Assembly: GCA_009602725.1 (NCBI GenBank)
Contig: WELB01000108.1
Location: 250,620-293,479, forward strand
Direction of reading: 5' to 3'
Length of the DNA: 42,860 nucleotides
From: Spirogloea muscicola
Lineage: Eukaryota > Streptophyta > Zygnematophyceae > Spirogloeales > Spirogloeaceae
This document shows positions 1 through 10,475 of the stretch, in pieces (the first letter of the stretch is position 1; each line of letters starts with the position of its first letter). Below the pieces are notes generated by a model. The model saw only the letters and a list, made by a program, of their open reading frames with translations, was not told the DNA's origin and did no database searches. A program made the translations under genes and the position numbers.

Positions 1-40
1 ATCAGAGAGGCTAGGGTCCTGGAAGTGGGTCCCCTGGACA
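1..40 (+). repeat. Truncated copy of a dispersed repeat at the window edge
   Basis: These 40 bases match 41487-41526 base for base and then diverge (GAGCCAGAGG here, ACAGCCATCG there). A diverged reverse-complement copy lies near 10475-10520. The window therefore begins inside an interspersed repeat, whose left part is probably outside the window. Confidence 0.9.
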
Positions 41-420
41 GAGCCAGAGGCAGCAGCGAGGGCTCTCCCGGCACGAAGGTGCAGCGCACGGGCCATGGAC
101 CTCTGCAGCGAGACGGCCAAGCGCATGCGATACACTTGCGCCAGCGACCCGGCTGCAGGAAAGTCTACCGGTTCACCATGGAAGCGACGGGCGATTGCGT
201 GGCGGGCGTGACTGGAGGAAGCCCTGGTGGCGGACCAGGGCCGCCAAGCTCGCCACCATGCTTGCATCGAAATCTGCATACGCTGCCAACGCCCCAGGGG
301 ACGGCGGAGTGGCCCGCGTCAGGCCCGCGTCAGGCCCGCGTCAAGAATGAACAGAGTACAAAGCGGCTCCTCACTCGTGGTGATTGTGATGCATCCTACC
401 CGATCTCATCTCTGAGACAT
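41..420. other. No recognisable gene; holds an 11-bp triple tandem repeat
   Basis: Several short open frames overlap here, but none resembles a known family. The GC-rich stretch contains three head-to-tail copies of GCCCGCGTCAG at 312-343, the last lacking its final base. A short coding remnant beginning with ATG at 95 is possible but cannot be supported. Confidence 0.5.
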
Positions 421-423
421 CGC

Positions 424-443
424 TAAACCCTAACCCTGAACCC
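424..443 (+). promoter_or_regulatory. Telo-box / short interstitial telomere-like motif
   Basis: The stretch is built from degenerate CCCTAAA units and includes AAACCCTAA at 425-433, the plant telo-box core. It lies about 190 bp upstream of the start codon of the first gene. In land plants telo-boxes occur in promoters of translation and cell-cycle genes. Here it could equally be a scar of telomere repeat insertion; nothing in the sequence decides. Confidence 0.45.
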
Positions 444-454
444 ATCTTCTTTTT

Positions 455-560
455 GCCCCCCTCCGAACCTTGTGAATTCTTTTTCGGGCTGGCTTTTCAC
501 AGCCCTTGCCCCCCCTTTGGGAGAGCCACTTGTTCTTTCAACGGGCGTACTTTTCATTTT
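455..560. repeat. Degenerate copy of the GGGCTGGC foldback family
   Basis: CGGGCTGGCTTTTCACAGCCC followed by a C-rich run and GGGAGAGCC matches the motif order seen in the repeats near 10.6, 20.9, 21.4 and 41.35 kb. It sits in the presumed 5' leader or promoter of the gene starting at 621, so part of that gene's upstream region may be repeat-derived. Confidence 0.5.
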
Positions 561-620
561 CCTTTCCCGCACGATCCCCGGGTGGCCAGGCCGCTCCGGT
601 CGTCCCGGCACCTCCGCACC

Positions 621-3600
621 ATGGCGGACGGCGGGGCGCCGGTGCCGGCGCTGCGGCAGGAGCACGCGGTTGCAGCGGCGCCGGCTGCGGAGGACGAGGG
701 CGAGGACGACATCGAGCTCGTGGACTTCGAGGCGTCCGACGACGAGGGCGCCGGCGGCGCCGGCGCCCCGCGGGATGCGGAGGACGAGCAGCGCGCAGCA
801 GGCCTGCGCGGCGGGGACGAGGGTACTGGCGCGCCACTGGCGGTCGCCAACGCCGGTGCCGCCGTAGGCGCCACTCCGCCCGAATCACCGCGGCACAAGA
901 CTGGCAGGCAGCAGCGGCTCACTGAGGAGCTCTTTGATCTGAACGAGGAGCCCTCCCCAGAATGTGGAGGAGCGTGGGGTCTCAGCAGCATGCAGGAGAA
1001 ACGAGCTGCGGCCTTCCCTGCGATAGACCACGACGAGCGGCACCACCCTGAAGCCGGACGGCTTCGTCACGACGATCGGCACCGTCAAGAGGGCGGCGGC
1101 GACGCACAGAGGCCCGACGTTGACAGCGGCTGGAGGAGCGGGCCACCGGAGCCTGCTGGCTGGCGAACCGGCGATTCGCCACCCGCACAAGCCGAGCGCG
1201 AAGGCCCCGGAGCCATCATGGTGATCTCACACTCCTCCATGATCAACTGGATCATCTCCAGTCACCCTCCCGAAACGCACTGTCTGTCACCCGTGGCCAC
1301 CATGACAGGACCTATCTCAGGCCTTCTCGCGCTGTCAGAACGGCGTCGGGGAGCTGCCAGCTTGCGGTCGAGCTCTCCTAATTCACCTGCAGAAGCTGCC
1401 ATCTCTCCTTCCAAGCAGCTGTCTCCGCACCACCATCTTTTGGTACCCTGGTGTCATGCTGGGTTGCAGCTCCACCAGGTGCTGCTTGCTTTTATACTGC
1501 AGATACTTTGACACTCTCCAGGCCGACTTCACGCCCTTCCCAGCAGTCAAACGGGCAGGGCCAGTGGCTACGGGTGTCCTTTCAGATGTGGCACAGGAGT
1601 TTCGCATCCTTAGCAAGTATGTTGTGGATCTAGCAGTGCCAACTCTGGCAAAGGGGTCCTGAAAGACACTGGCTACCGACAATCTCCACTCAGGCTGAAG
1701 AAGTATGATGAGAGAATGAATGGCCAGGGGCAGTAATGAGTTGTCGGCGTTAACAGAGGTAGCTCAAGAGTTTGCACGATATTCAGCACCCTCTCACTTT
1801 CTTTTGCACTTTTCGCCTGTCAGTCTACTGTTACTATCATCATACTCGTCAAGCTGCTCGCTTGCACATGTGTCCTGGGGAGCAGGAGACAGGAACCTGA
1901 CATCCTGTACTGTGCTTCAGCTAGCTGCTTAGCTAGACACCTTCTGGACTACAGTAGTGAACAGGTTCGAGGCAGTGCTCTGTAAGTACCAGGCAAGGGA
2001 AGATCAGGAGCTTATACACATCTGACTGTCCTTGGGCGACAGTCAAACCTGGCAACCATGGAGAGGCAGCAGCAGCAGAAGGCGCATCCTGAAGGTGACC
2101 AAGCACAGCCAAAGCAGAAGCATGAGCAGGAGCACATTGCCAAGCAACATGGCAGACAGCCCTCGTCAGAAGTATTCAACAATGAGCACAAGCGCATGCA
2201 AAGACTCGAGCGTTTTGGCACGGAGGGGCAATCCAAGGATGTCCACGTGAGGCCCTCCACCTCAAACCAGCCACCTGAGAGGCCACGAGGGCTCCAAAGC
2301 AGGTGAAGCCTGCATATCATGACACAAGATGGACCCACCACGCACACCCCGATGCTAGTTAAGGCTATTCAATACACCATGGTGCAGTTTGACCTGGTGG
2401 ATGCTAGTGCTGTGGTGACCATTGATATGTAAGTCATGGCATTGAGTGCATGCGTTTGTAGCGTGCAACAGCAGTTAGGCCTCTCGCTTTTCAAGCCTTT
2501 CCAGTGCTGCTACTTTACTCCTTGCCATGTCCATGGTCACAGTGGAGACAAGCAGGGCTTTGGAGACAAGGAGAGGTATAGAGACATGGTACGAGTTGCA
2601 GAGAAGGAAAGGGTGGTGAGAGAGAAGGTGAGCATTGATGACAGAGAGAGGCGTGGAGATGTGGAGAGGTTTGGGAGCAAGGAGAGACCTGGAGGCAAGG
2701 AGAGGTACAGGAGAGGAGACGAAAGGCTCGAGGAAATGGGACTCCATAGAGACATTGCAAGGTCTGGCGACAAAGACAGAGATGGAGTCAAGGGGAGGTT
2801 CTCAGACAAGGAGAAGGTTGGAGACAAGCGAAGGCTTGAAGAAAGGGGAACTTCTGACAAGGACAGAGATGGAGTCAACGGGAGATTCGCAGACAAGCAA
2901 AAGCTCGAAGGCAGGGAAAGAGCCGGAGGCAAGGAGAGAATAGAATACAAGGAAAAAGGACGACCCCCAGCTGAGTACGATGGACGAAGTACGTCGGGCT
3001 TATTATGCCACTTGCCATTCTCGTTGGAACCAGCATTTACATCATCTCCAGGAAAATGCCATTTGCCAATATTGTTCTGCGTCGCATCCATCAGGCCTGC
3101 AAAATTCCTCGGTCACTAAGCTCCTTGTATGTGGAGTTCGTGAAACGATTGTCGCTGTAATCTGACATCGAAGGGAAAGCTTTGAGAGTGCATCTTGTCA
3201 TTGCAATGCATCCTGAATAGTCAATGACATGTCCTTCTGGCAGGAGCTTCTCCACTTGAAAGAGAGTCACAATTTCCTCCTCGACATGCTAAGCCACCCA
3301 TGTTCACCAACGTGCCTCCTCCGTTGGCTGCTCTACCCATGCCAAGAGGCCCCTCAACTGCTCTACCCTTGCCAAGAGGTCGAGAAGGCCATCTGCCATT
3401 TGGTTCTCCTCCCAGCTTCTCTCTGGCTCATTCGCGACCTCCGCCACGACCTCTGTTTACGCAGCTGCCGCCACCTCCACCTCCCAATGTAAGGACCCTT
3501 GTTCTTGACTTCACATTAAGAAACATTCTCATTCTCTAGAGACACCGCCTGTGACTTGCTGTGAGGTAAGCTTGCTGATTGGCAATGAAGCTATGGTATC

Positions 3601-4759
3601 AATCACATGCACTCTGGCTGAGCATTGGTGCTGCTGCCTACCTCTTGCACAGATGCATGAATTTCTGGAGCATGAGCATATGTTACAGGCGAGGCATATG
3701 TCCCACGAAGACCATCTGCATCTGCAGAGGCGGCCTAGGCTGTTGCCTCAGATTCCTCCTCTGTCAGACAGCCGCTTGCCGCATTCCATACCTCTTCCAG
3801 CTCCAACACCCCCACATCCATTTCAACAACATCGACAAGAGGACTTCATAGAGAGGGACTTGAGGCATGTTCCTGATATACCATGGGTTGACGAGAGGGT
3901 CTTCGGTTCGGCGGCCAGGTTGCCTGATCCGCCAACTCTGCCTCCTCCAAAGAGGATTTTACCCTTTCCATCTCCACGAGCGACAGCCCTGCGAGGTAGT
4001 CCGGGTGCTCCTCTGCCAAGGGCCAGGCATGACGATATTCCATGGTCAAGTCGGGGCTCCACATCTGACAGCCGGGGTCAGCATGACCATTCTGGCGAGA
4101 AAGTGCGGAGCAGGTCCGCATTCTCGTCACCTCCAAGAGTGCCTATCTTCGAACACAGAGGTCAGCCCAATGGACAAGGACATGAGGTTGGCCCAGCTAT
4201 GCTGCAGGGTCCAGGAAGGCCGCGCATGCTTACTTCACCACGAGTGCGTACTCCGCCGCGAAGATTGTCCAGATTCAGTGATGGGCCAGCATCAGATGGC
4301 TGGGAGTCGCCAAGGACACCTGTGTCTTGGAGTCCCGACAAGCGCAGGGCTGAACTGTCAGGAGCAGCAGGGGTGCCCAGGGACATTCCTCTTGCACGCG
4401 GCTACCAGGGAAGGGAGAGTGGCAGGCGGAGTGAGCAGAGTTCACCCATCAGAGTTTTGCCAAGGCAGAGACATCAAGCGGCTGAGAGGAGGCATTGCAG
4501 TCCCATACCTCAGCAGAGTCCCAGAGCTAGGTATGACACAGAACGTTCACCAGGTTGGAGCAGGGGGAGAGAGATACCTATTGAGCCATTGCCTGCCAAG
4601 AAGGTGAAGTGTTCGGGCTTTGACATTCCACCACCAGATGGAAGACAGCAAGGTGCTGTGCAATTGCGTGGAAGCAGACCATTAAATGAGCATGGGAGCA
4701 GAGACTTCAGTCCACCAGGATTTGGACGTCCTAGGAAGACTGGATTTGATGTGAGGTAG
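621..4759 (+). CDS. Unrecognised charged, RS/KE- and proline-rich protein, probably nuclear
   Basis: Four 3' exons are phase-consistent: 2043-2246, 2553-2988 (or from 2543), 3244-3488 and 3653-4759, ending in a TAG stop. The proposed first exon starts with ATG at 621 in good context (CGCACCATGG) and encodes an acidic segment (DDIELVDFEASDDEG). How it joins the rest is unresolved; an open stretch at 1509-1616 may be another exon. The order of segments is: acidic N-terminus, Q/K-rich stretch with KRMQRLERFG, long K/E/D/R-rich stretch with a 29-residue tandem repeat, proline-rich stretch (PPLAALPMPRGP, QLPPPPPPN), then about 369 residues rich in SP, RS and PP pairs (SPPRVP, SSPIRVLPRQ) ending GRPRKTGFDVR. 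KKVK near the end could be a nuclear signal. This composition is typical of RNA-processing or chromatin scaffold proteins, but no catalytic or RNA-binding domain is visible. The ERFG motif loosely recalls the Tho1/SARNP C-terminal repeat, which is weak evidence. The region could also be two genes. Confidence 0.65.
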
Positions 4760-6200
4760 TTAGTAGAATATATGTAGACAGACAACTAGTGCAGTCTTAT
4801 CAGCAGTGTGGACAGGCTACTACCCAACTGACCGAACTAGCGGGAATGTACACCGTCTCCTAAAGGTGGTGGGGTGCTCATTATATGCAGAGGCTGGCTT
4901 CTTTGGCACTGTGCTTCATTGCAGCATTCTGTGGCTTCATGTTTTCCTTTTTATTCTATTCCACTGCTAAGCTTGTTGTGCAAGCGGAGTACAAAAGCAA
5001 GAGTTGCGGTTCTAAATAATGCCAGCCAAAAGATCCACTGTGAAGTGGAGGAGGCACAAGTCACATACTCGATGACCTGGACTTGGACCGGGACTTGGAC
5101 ACGTAGTGCCACTGGCTCAGAGTTTCCGCCAGGATAGGCAAGTTAGGCTGTCACAGTACACATGCTTTTCATACGGGCCACCTCGGATTGAATGCCTTCC
5201 TGCAGCTTGTGAAATTATCCAGATTTGTATCCTCGGCCTGCCAGCTAGGATCAGAATGAAATGGGAAGCAGCACCTCCTTGCAGGCATTGGCGTAAAGAA
5301 AAGTACAAGACTGTAATAGTCTAATTGTACAGAAGATTAGTGAATCAGAGGTGTAACGAGGGGCTTCACAGAGGGCGCAGTGTCTGTTCAGATATGTGTA
5401 AGTGCTTCCGAGCTTAAGCACCTCTTACAAGTGCCCGCGGTAAAATTAACAGCCACAGGCTGGCTCATTCATGTGCCCTGCTAACCCGTGTGTATTAGAG
5501 CTGGCGACTCCTTGTCGTTCACTCATCGGCCTAGCATAGCAAAGAGTGATAATGGCGCGTCCGATTTCCTGCTTTCCGCCTCCTTGGCCCTTGTTCTGCT
5601 GTGTACATGTTCTGCACTCGTGGTTCTGCTTGGTCCCAGAAGCCCCCAACAGTTGATAGATTACCATGAAGAGATATTTGTACGCATGAGAATATAACAT
5701 ACGCAGCTGATGATGTCTTAGCCATTGTCATGATGTTGATGTCTTAGTCTTTGCCAAACTGTCTTGGACTTCCAGGCGGGTCGTGCAATAGCTGCTCCCT
5801 TGGGTTTTGGCTCTTGGGGCTCGTTTCCCTGCACATCGTCTGTCTTGACCCAGGCTCCTGTGTCTCGTGACTGGTCGATTTGCTCTTTCCTCCACTGGGA
5901 GGACTAGGGCTTCGCTTGGTGTAGGCCCATCCTTGACACTAGCTTTTGCCCAACTAATGTTGGCTTGCTTTGACCTTCCAGACAAGCTATTCAAGACATC
6001 ACGGCCAACCCCTTCCTTTGCTTGGCTGGCATCCAACAGTGCGAGTGTAAGCATAGATGTGATATAAAGATTTTATTGGCTGCTCCCAAACTTAGATGTG
6101 TTGTGGTAGGTGAGCGCAATGGCTTTACTTGTCTTGCGAAGGTGGGTACTGTGACATCTCTGCTCTTAATCACACAGTCAGAGTCAGAATGTCCTGGTTT
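4760..6200. other. Gene-free stretch: 3' UTR of the first gene, then unassigned DNA
   Basis: The first part is presumably 3' UTR; TGTAA, the green-algal polyadenylation signal, occurs at 5312 and 5352. On the minus strand 5728-6054 holds a 108-codon open frame rich in basic residues that matches nothing I know. I see no convincing splice-linked partner for it. Confidence 0.5.
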
Positions 6201-6344
6201 GGATTCGAGTATAGGGTGTTTTGGAGACAACCCTCATAAAGGAGAACGCCAACGCACATACGCGCACAGAGCGCAGCGGAAGTCTTACCCTGAGGCACCG
6301 CCCTAGAGCGGTGACTCTACCAATAGACTTACAGAGAGCCGGCA

Positions 6345-6440
6345 GGGCCCGCAGCGATGAGCTGCGGCGACGGGCTGGCAGCAGCCGGCAGCAGCAGAGC
6401 TGTGGCGGCGGCGGCAGCAGCAGGCAGCAGCGGGGCTGGC
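6345..6440 (+). repeat. CAG/GGC-rich simple-sequence tract
   Basis: The run is composed mostly of GGCAGCAGC and GCGGCGGCGG units. It is open in several frames only because of its composition. No gene structure surrounds it. Confidence 0.7.
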
Positions 6441-6629
6441 TAGGCAGCCGCAGGGCTGTGTCTCTCTCCGGCGTTGGTCCCTTCCGGAGTCTGACCAAGG
6501 CCCACTACTTATAGCGGTTCTCCTGCCACCCCTCCCCTGAGGGTGTGACGAGGGTCGGCCCCAAGGCCCTCCCTTGGAGGGGCGGGCCTGACAAGGGGAC
6601 ACAACAAACACAACAGGCTGGCACACAGG

Positions 6630-6800
6630 GCCAGTGGCCTTTAGCACGAGTCCAAGGGACTAGCGCCAAGAGGCCGGCGCGCGAGTCCAAGGGACTGGCG
6701 CGCTGGACAGTGACTAGCGCCAAGGAGGTGGCGCGCCAGGCCAATAGCCTGGCTCACGGGGTCAAGGGACTGAGGCCATGCAGCCATGAGGACTAGAGAG
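6630..6800 (+). repeat. GC-rich degenerate direct repeats
   Basis: CGAGTCCAAGGGACT followed by AGCG or GGCG occurs at 6647 and 6682, with a related CAAGGGACTGAGG near 6763. GACTAGCGCCAAG occurs at 6658 and again at 6712. The units interleave over about 150 bp and look like an old, decayed tandem array. Confidence 0.6.
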
Positions 6801-6957
6801 CTGGTCAATCCGGTCGGCCCGCGGGGCGCCGGCCTGAGGGAGAGCTGACCCACCCGGCCGGCCTGCAGGGCGTGAGCCCCAGGCGTGCCGACAGGGTGCG
6901 GAGCCCGGGACCCTCGAACCGTACTTAGCTACACGGAGTGCAGCCAAGCTACCCGCA

Positions 6958-7045
6958 CCGTTTGGGACTCCAAACGGTAGATACGTTACGCTCATGTAAG
7001 GTTATCGCGCGCCGTTGGCACCTTCAAACGGCGGAAACGTTACAG
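6958..7045 (+). repeat. Two tandem hairpin units, period 54 bp
   Basis: Unit 1 holds the inverted repeat CCGTTTGG-GACT-CCAAACGG followed by TACGTTAC. Unit 2, 54 bp on, holds CGCCGTT...AACGGCG followed by AACGTTAC. Both stems share the CCGTT/AACGG core and a downstream ACGTTAC. Their function is unknown. Confidence 0.65.
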
Positions 7046-7049
7046 GTAC

Positions 7050-8300
7050 CACCCAGCGATGGAGGTATCAGGCATCATGCCCGACATTCAGAAACGCGGC
7101 AAGGCGAAGGGAGACCGCTCTTTCCGTGCGCTATTGGACGTTAATGGCGACCACAGTACCAAGTGGTCCTCCCTCCATCGCCTGCCCACCTGGTTGAAGC
7201 GCGCCGTCGTAGTTGGGCCGGTAGCTTAGGCATGCTTGCGTCCCGCAAGCATTGGTGCTTAACACAAGTATGCAGCTCTTGCTTACGTTGCAGCAGTCCT
7301 AGGCTCTACCCAAACATCAGCGTGCTGGGCGAGCACTAAGCCGGGCCACTGGCTCGCGAGGTGGTGCTCCAGCGCCCCAACCACTTATTTGCCAGATAAG
7401 TATGTGCTCACTCGTGGGTACTGGTGTCCCCCTTCGATTGTGCATTTCCACTTTGTTACCTTAGCCCCTCTTGATAATATGTTAACAAACAGTGTACTGG
7501 CTTGCTTTGGCGTCCCTCTCATGTTATGACCCAAAGGCTCGGTGCCTTTGGGTCTTGTTTCCTGCTACCGAATGCGTTTTCTTATGTGCCTACAGCGGTC
7601 CCAGGCGATTGCTTTGCATCGCCGGGCTGGTCGCGCCCTTGCAGCAGCCTCTGGTTTGCGCAGCGGGGTTGCTCTTCCTCCCCTCAGCTCATCTGATTTC
7701 CTACTGCTGACACGGGAGAATAGAGGGCGCCCTGTCTGCCTAGCCTTTGGCTCCATCATGAACACCTGTATGCATCTGGCTGGCACTTTACAGCCGATTC
7801 TTTAATATCAGCAGCCGCATTCTCTCTACTATGCACAACGCGCGCCTTCCCCTCCATTTTTGCAGCATTCCTCCTTGGCGTCAGCTGTGTAGCTGTACAG
7901 TCAAGCCCTCTCCAGAGAAGCAGCTCAGACAAGTGGGTATGTTGTGAGCATAGCTGTTAATTGTGTCTACGGGCGTAGCACAACTTGTCCTGGCCCACAA
8001 TAGACATGAATGTTGCGATGCTGATTGGAGCGTGAGTGCCCCTGCCATGTACCAACATTTGGCGGACGTCACTGTTGCCCTAGCTGGACGATGCATGCAT
8101 CAGTAGATCGCACACTTTTCAGAGCACAACTGTCATTCTTGCAGTTCAGCGATCAGTAGAGAGTGTATGTGCCAAATGTTACTATTGAGTTAACGTAGAT
8201 TGCCTGATCAACATTATATGTGCATGCACGGCCACGTATCAACGTTACTAGGAATGTCGAACTAGGGTAGACGGATTTGCTGAAGGCAATGGCTGCAGAG
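7050..8300. other. Gene-free stretch with a perfect 10-bp hairpin
   Basis: No recognisable coding region is present. At 7528-7554 GACCCAAAGG and CCTTTGGGTC form a perfect 10-bp stem around a 7-nt loop. At 7404-7424 the motif GCTCACTCGTGGGTACTG recurs, with small changes, near 21245 and inverted near 42237, which marks the interval as partly repeat-derived. A T-rich palindrome (TGTTAACA) lies near 7480. Confidence 0.55.
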
Positions 8301-8439
8301 ATGTGGTGCATTGTATTAGGCAGTTCCACTCTGACGAGGTCAACCGGCTCAGAGTTCAAACGAAACGGTTTCAGCGCGATGTGTATTCGCCAAGAAAGTG
8401 GCTCTCCAAAAGGAGATTGAGTGTGTATTACGAGATGGA

Positions 8440-9600
8440 GGGCCATGTGTGGCCAAGTACAAAGGCAAGCACATTGACAAATGTATGTCACCTGCTGCTA
8501 AGGTGACCCGCTCAGTAACCACGAGTCAGCACATAAAAGTCGGTAGCTGATGCCCGAATACCCGTCGACAATCGACAAGCTCTTGTCGATTGCTCTTAAG
8601 CTACCAGCTAAGGCTCGACCACCTTTCTGATGCAACGCATGAGCCTGAGCTGCAGACAAACTGACACTCAACGTCGCAAGAATGACAAGTAGGCTGCCGG
8701 CATGCCCATCTGAGCTGGAAGCATACCCTTACGTCGAGCATATCCCAAACTTGCAGTATTCTCCAGTAAGGTGTGGAAGCGAGGGCCCATGCAGCCGAAA
8801 GTGTCGAATGCCGCCGGTAGGAGGTGATCGCTGTGGGGGTAGTGTCGGAGCTTTCTCTGCTCAGCACCTCCCACTGCGTGGCCAGCAATGTGCGGCGAAG
8901 CGGCACTCTTGTATGCCTTCGTCACCACCACATCAACTAAGGCTCGTGGGCCTCCGCCAGGTTGTACACCCACAATGTCCAGGGTCCGACGGTGATGGCG
9001 TCCTGGATATCCGTGGTGATGGGCATGATATTGCTTACTTCCAAAATGGTGCGGCAGCCGGCGTCGCGCATCAGGTCCGCCAGGGCGTCCTGTAGGAGAT
9101 TATGGACGCCCACCACCTCAGGGCCTGTGGCACACCGCAGCATGTGGATGACAAGGTCTCCGCCCTTCGCACGGAAGCCGCACGCATACTGAGTTACTCC
9201 AATCAGGCAGGTCGGGGGCAGGCCTAGGAACAGCTGGAGAAGCGTCCGGATGCCTCGGGGCTGATTCTGAAAGCGTTGTGGACTGCGTGCGCTGTGAGCC
9301 AGTCAGTTGCCCCAGGTGTTGCAAGCGATGTGAGACGTGCCAGACTCCTTGGATTGGTCCTGATATCTGGCATCGTCCTCAATGACTTGCGACGCTCGTC
9401 CTCAACTGCAGCAAGTCTGGCCTGGGCCGCTTTGTTTGGTGCTTGGGCAAGCGCTGAGAAGGGGGTGAGGAGGGGTTGCAGGGGAGGAAGGAGCAGATTG
9501 CTGACTCCCGGATGCTCCTCACTTGCACTTGGCAGGCGAAGGAGCCTTACTCCACCTCGGCTGCAGGGCCAGCCAGACAATACAGTTATCTGAAACAAAC
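8440..9600 (-). mobile_element. Decayed non-LTR retrotransposon, 3' half (copy A)
   Basis: Reading leftward on the minus strand, pieces of an ORF2-like C-terminus appear in the expected order. A linker with LARLTSLATPGATDWLTA comes first (about 9330). A Cys/His segment follows with HMLRC, then GVHNLLQDALADLMRDAG and ILEV. Next is LVDVVVTKAY, then a tail with FGCMGPRFHTLLENTASLGY (about 8790). The layout of Cys-His knuckle, HN...D, E and D recalls the zinc-knuckle plus restriction-like endonuclease region of R2/CRE/NeSL-type elements; the precise clade is inference. Frameshifts near 9243 and after 9000, plus an in-frame TGA near 8676 where the other copies keep CGA, mark it as dead. The segment at 8440-8600 matches the 3' UTR of the other copies. 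Confidence 0.8.
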
Positions 9601-9604
9601 GAGG

Positions 9605-10475
9605 GCCAAATGGCCAAGTACAAAGGCAAGCACATCTAAAGACCTACATAACCTTCAGCAAATTGACCCGCTCAGTAAGCACGGGTCAAGATAAGATAAA
9701 GACAAAGGTCACTATCGAAGCCTGAATACTAGATGTCAGATATAAAGCCCTTCTGCCACCAACTAGAGCTCGCCCAGCTTTCTGGTGCAAAGCATTAGCC
9801 CGGGCATGCTGCAATTAGGCCGATACTCGTTGTCGCAAGAACGACAGATATGCAGCTGGCAAGCTTATCTCAGCCGGAAACACATCTGCACGACATGTGT
9901 AGCCTGCATTGGCACTATTCTGGAGAAGTGTGTGGAAGCGAGGACCCAGACAGCCAAAGATGTCGACTGCCGCTGGCAGGAGCTGATCACATTGGGGGAA
10001 AGGGAAGCGCCAGACAAGGGGAGCGCAAGGGAAGAAGAGAGGGAACCTGTTGCCAGCAACCGAGAAAGGCTGCCTGCGCCGTCTGTTCAAGTGACCGGCA
10101 GCCCAGGCCGCCTATTCGTGTGGGAAGGGATGCCTGCAGGGAGGATGAAGGTGAGGGGAAGGATGGGTGTTGAAGCCAGGGTTTGCAGCAGGAAGCTTCC
10201 AAGTCCTTGTACAGCTCGCCCACCAAGTCCGTTGTGGCGACTGTCCGCTGCAGCGACAGTCGCCAGGTAGCCCGCGCATTGGCCAATGCAGCGAGTCAGA
10301 ATTGCCAGCGCCAGCTGCGGATCTCCAAGGAGAGGAAGAAAAAGAACGCGGCTGCTAAAATAAAAGAGCGGCTGTGAAAGCCAGCCAGATGCATGAAGGG
10401 AGGGGAGGGGAGCAAGGTGTTGCTGCAGACGTTCACGTAAGTCCTCCGCTACGTGGGATGGTGTGCCAAGGGGAA
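9605..10475 (-). mobile_element. Decayed non-LTR retrotransposon, 3' half (copy B)
   Basis: Minus-strand fragments in broken frames read, in order: PLGTPSHVAEDLRERLQQHL and DPQLALAILTRC, as in the thumb region just after the reverse-transcriptase core; IGGLGCRSLEQTAQAAFLG, the conserved post-RT motif; and the same C-terminal tail as copy A (FGCLGPRFHTLLQNSA). The Cys/His segment present in copy A is missing, so this copy carries an internal deletion. The 3' UTR-like segment at 9605-9780 parallels that of copy A (shared GGCCAAGTACAAAGGCAAG, then GACCCGCTCAGTAA). The two copies lie in tandem, same orientation. Confidence 0.8.

Noticed and set aside
538-991. Minus-strand open frames opposite the first gene's 5' exon
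   Set aside because: Arginine/proline/alanine-rich antisense shadows of a GC-rich coding stretch with no family resemblance.
2475-3091. 184-codon minus-strand frame rich in S and L
   Set aside because: It is the antisense of the K/E/R-rich exon of the first gene; the repeat-driven composition explains it, and splice phases support the plus strand.
621-4759. The first gene as a FIP1 homologue
   Set aside because: The charged and proline-rich layout is similar, but the short conserved FIP1 motif is not visible in any frame.
6221-6647. Open frames across the CAG/GGC tract and GC-rich repeats
   Set aside because: Simple-sequence composition keeps several frames open at once; no start context, splice partners or domain.
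6900-7490. A solo LTR around TGTTAACA near 7480
   Set aside because: No matching second terminus, target duplication, primer-binding site or polypurine tract could be found by eye.
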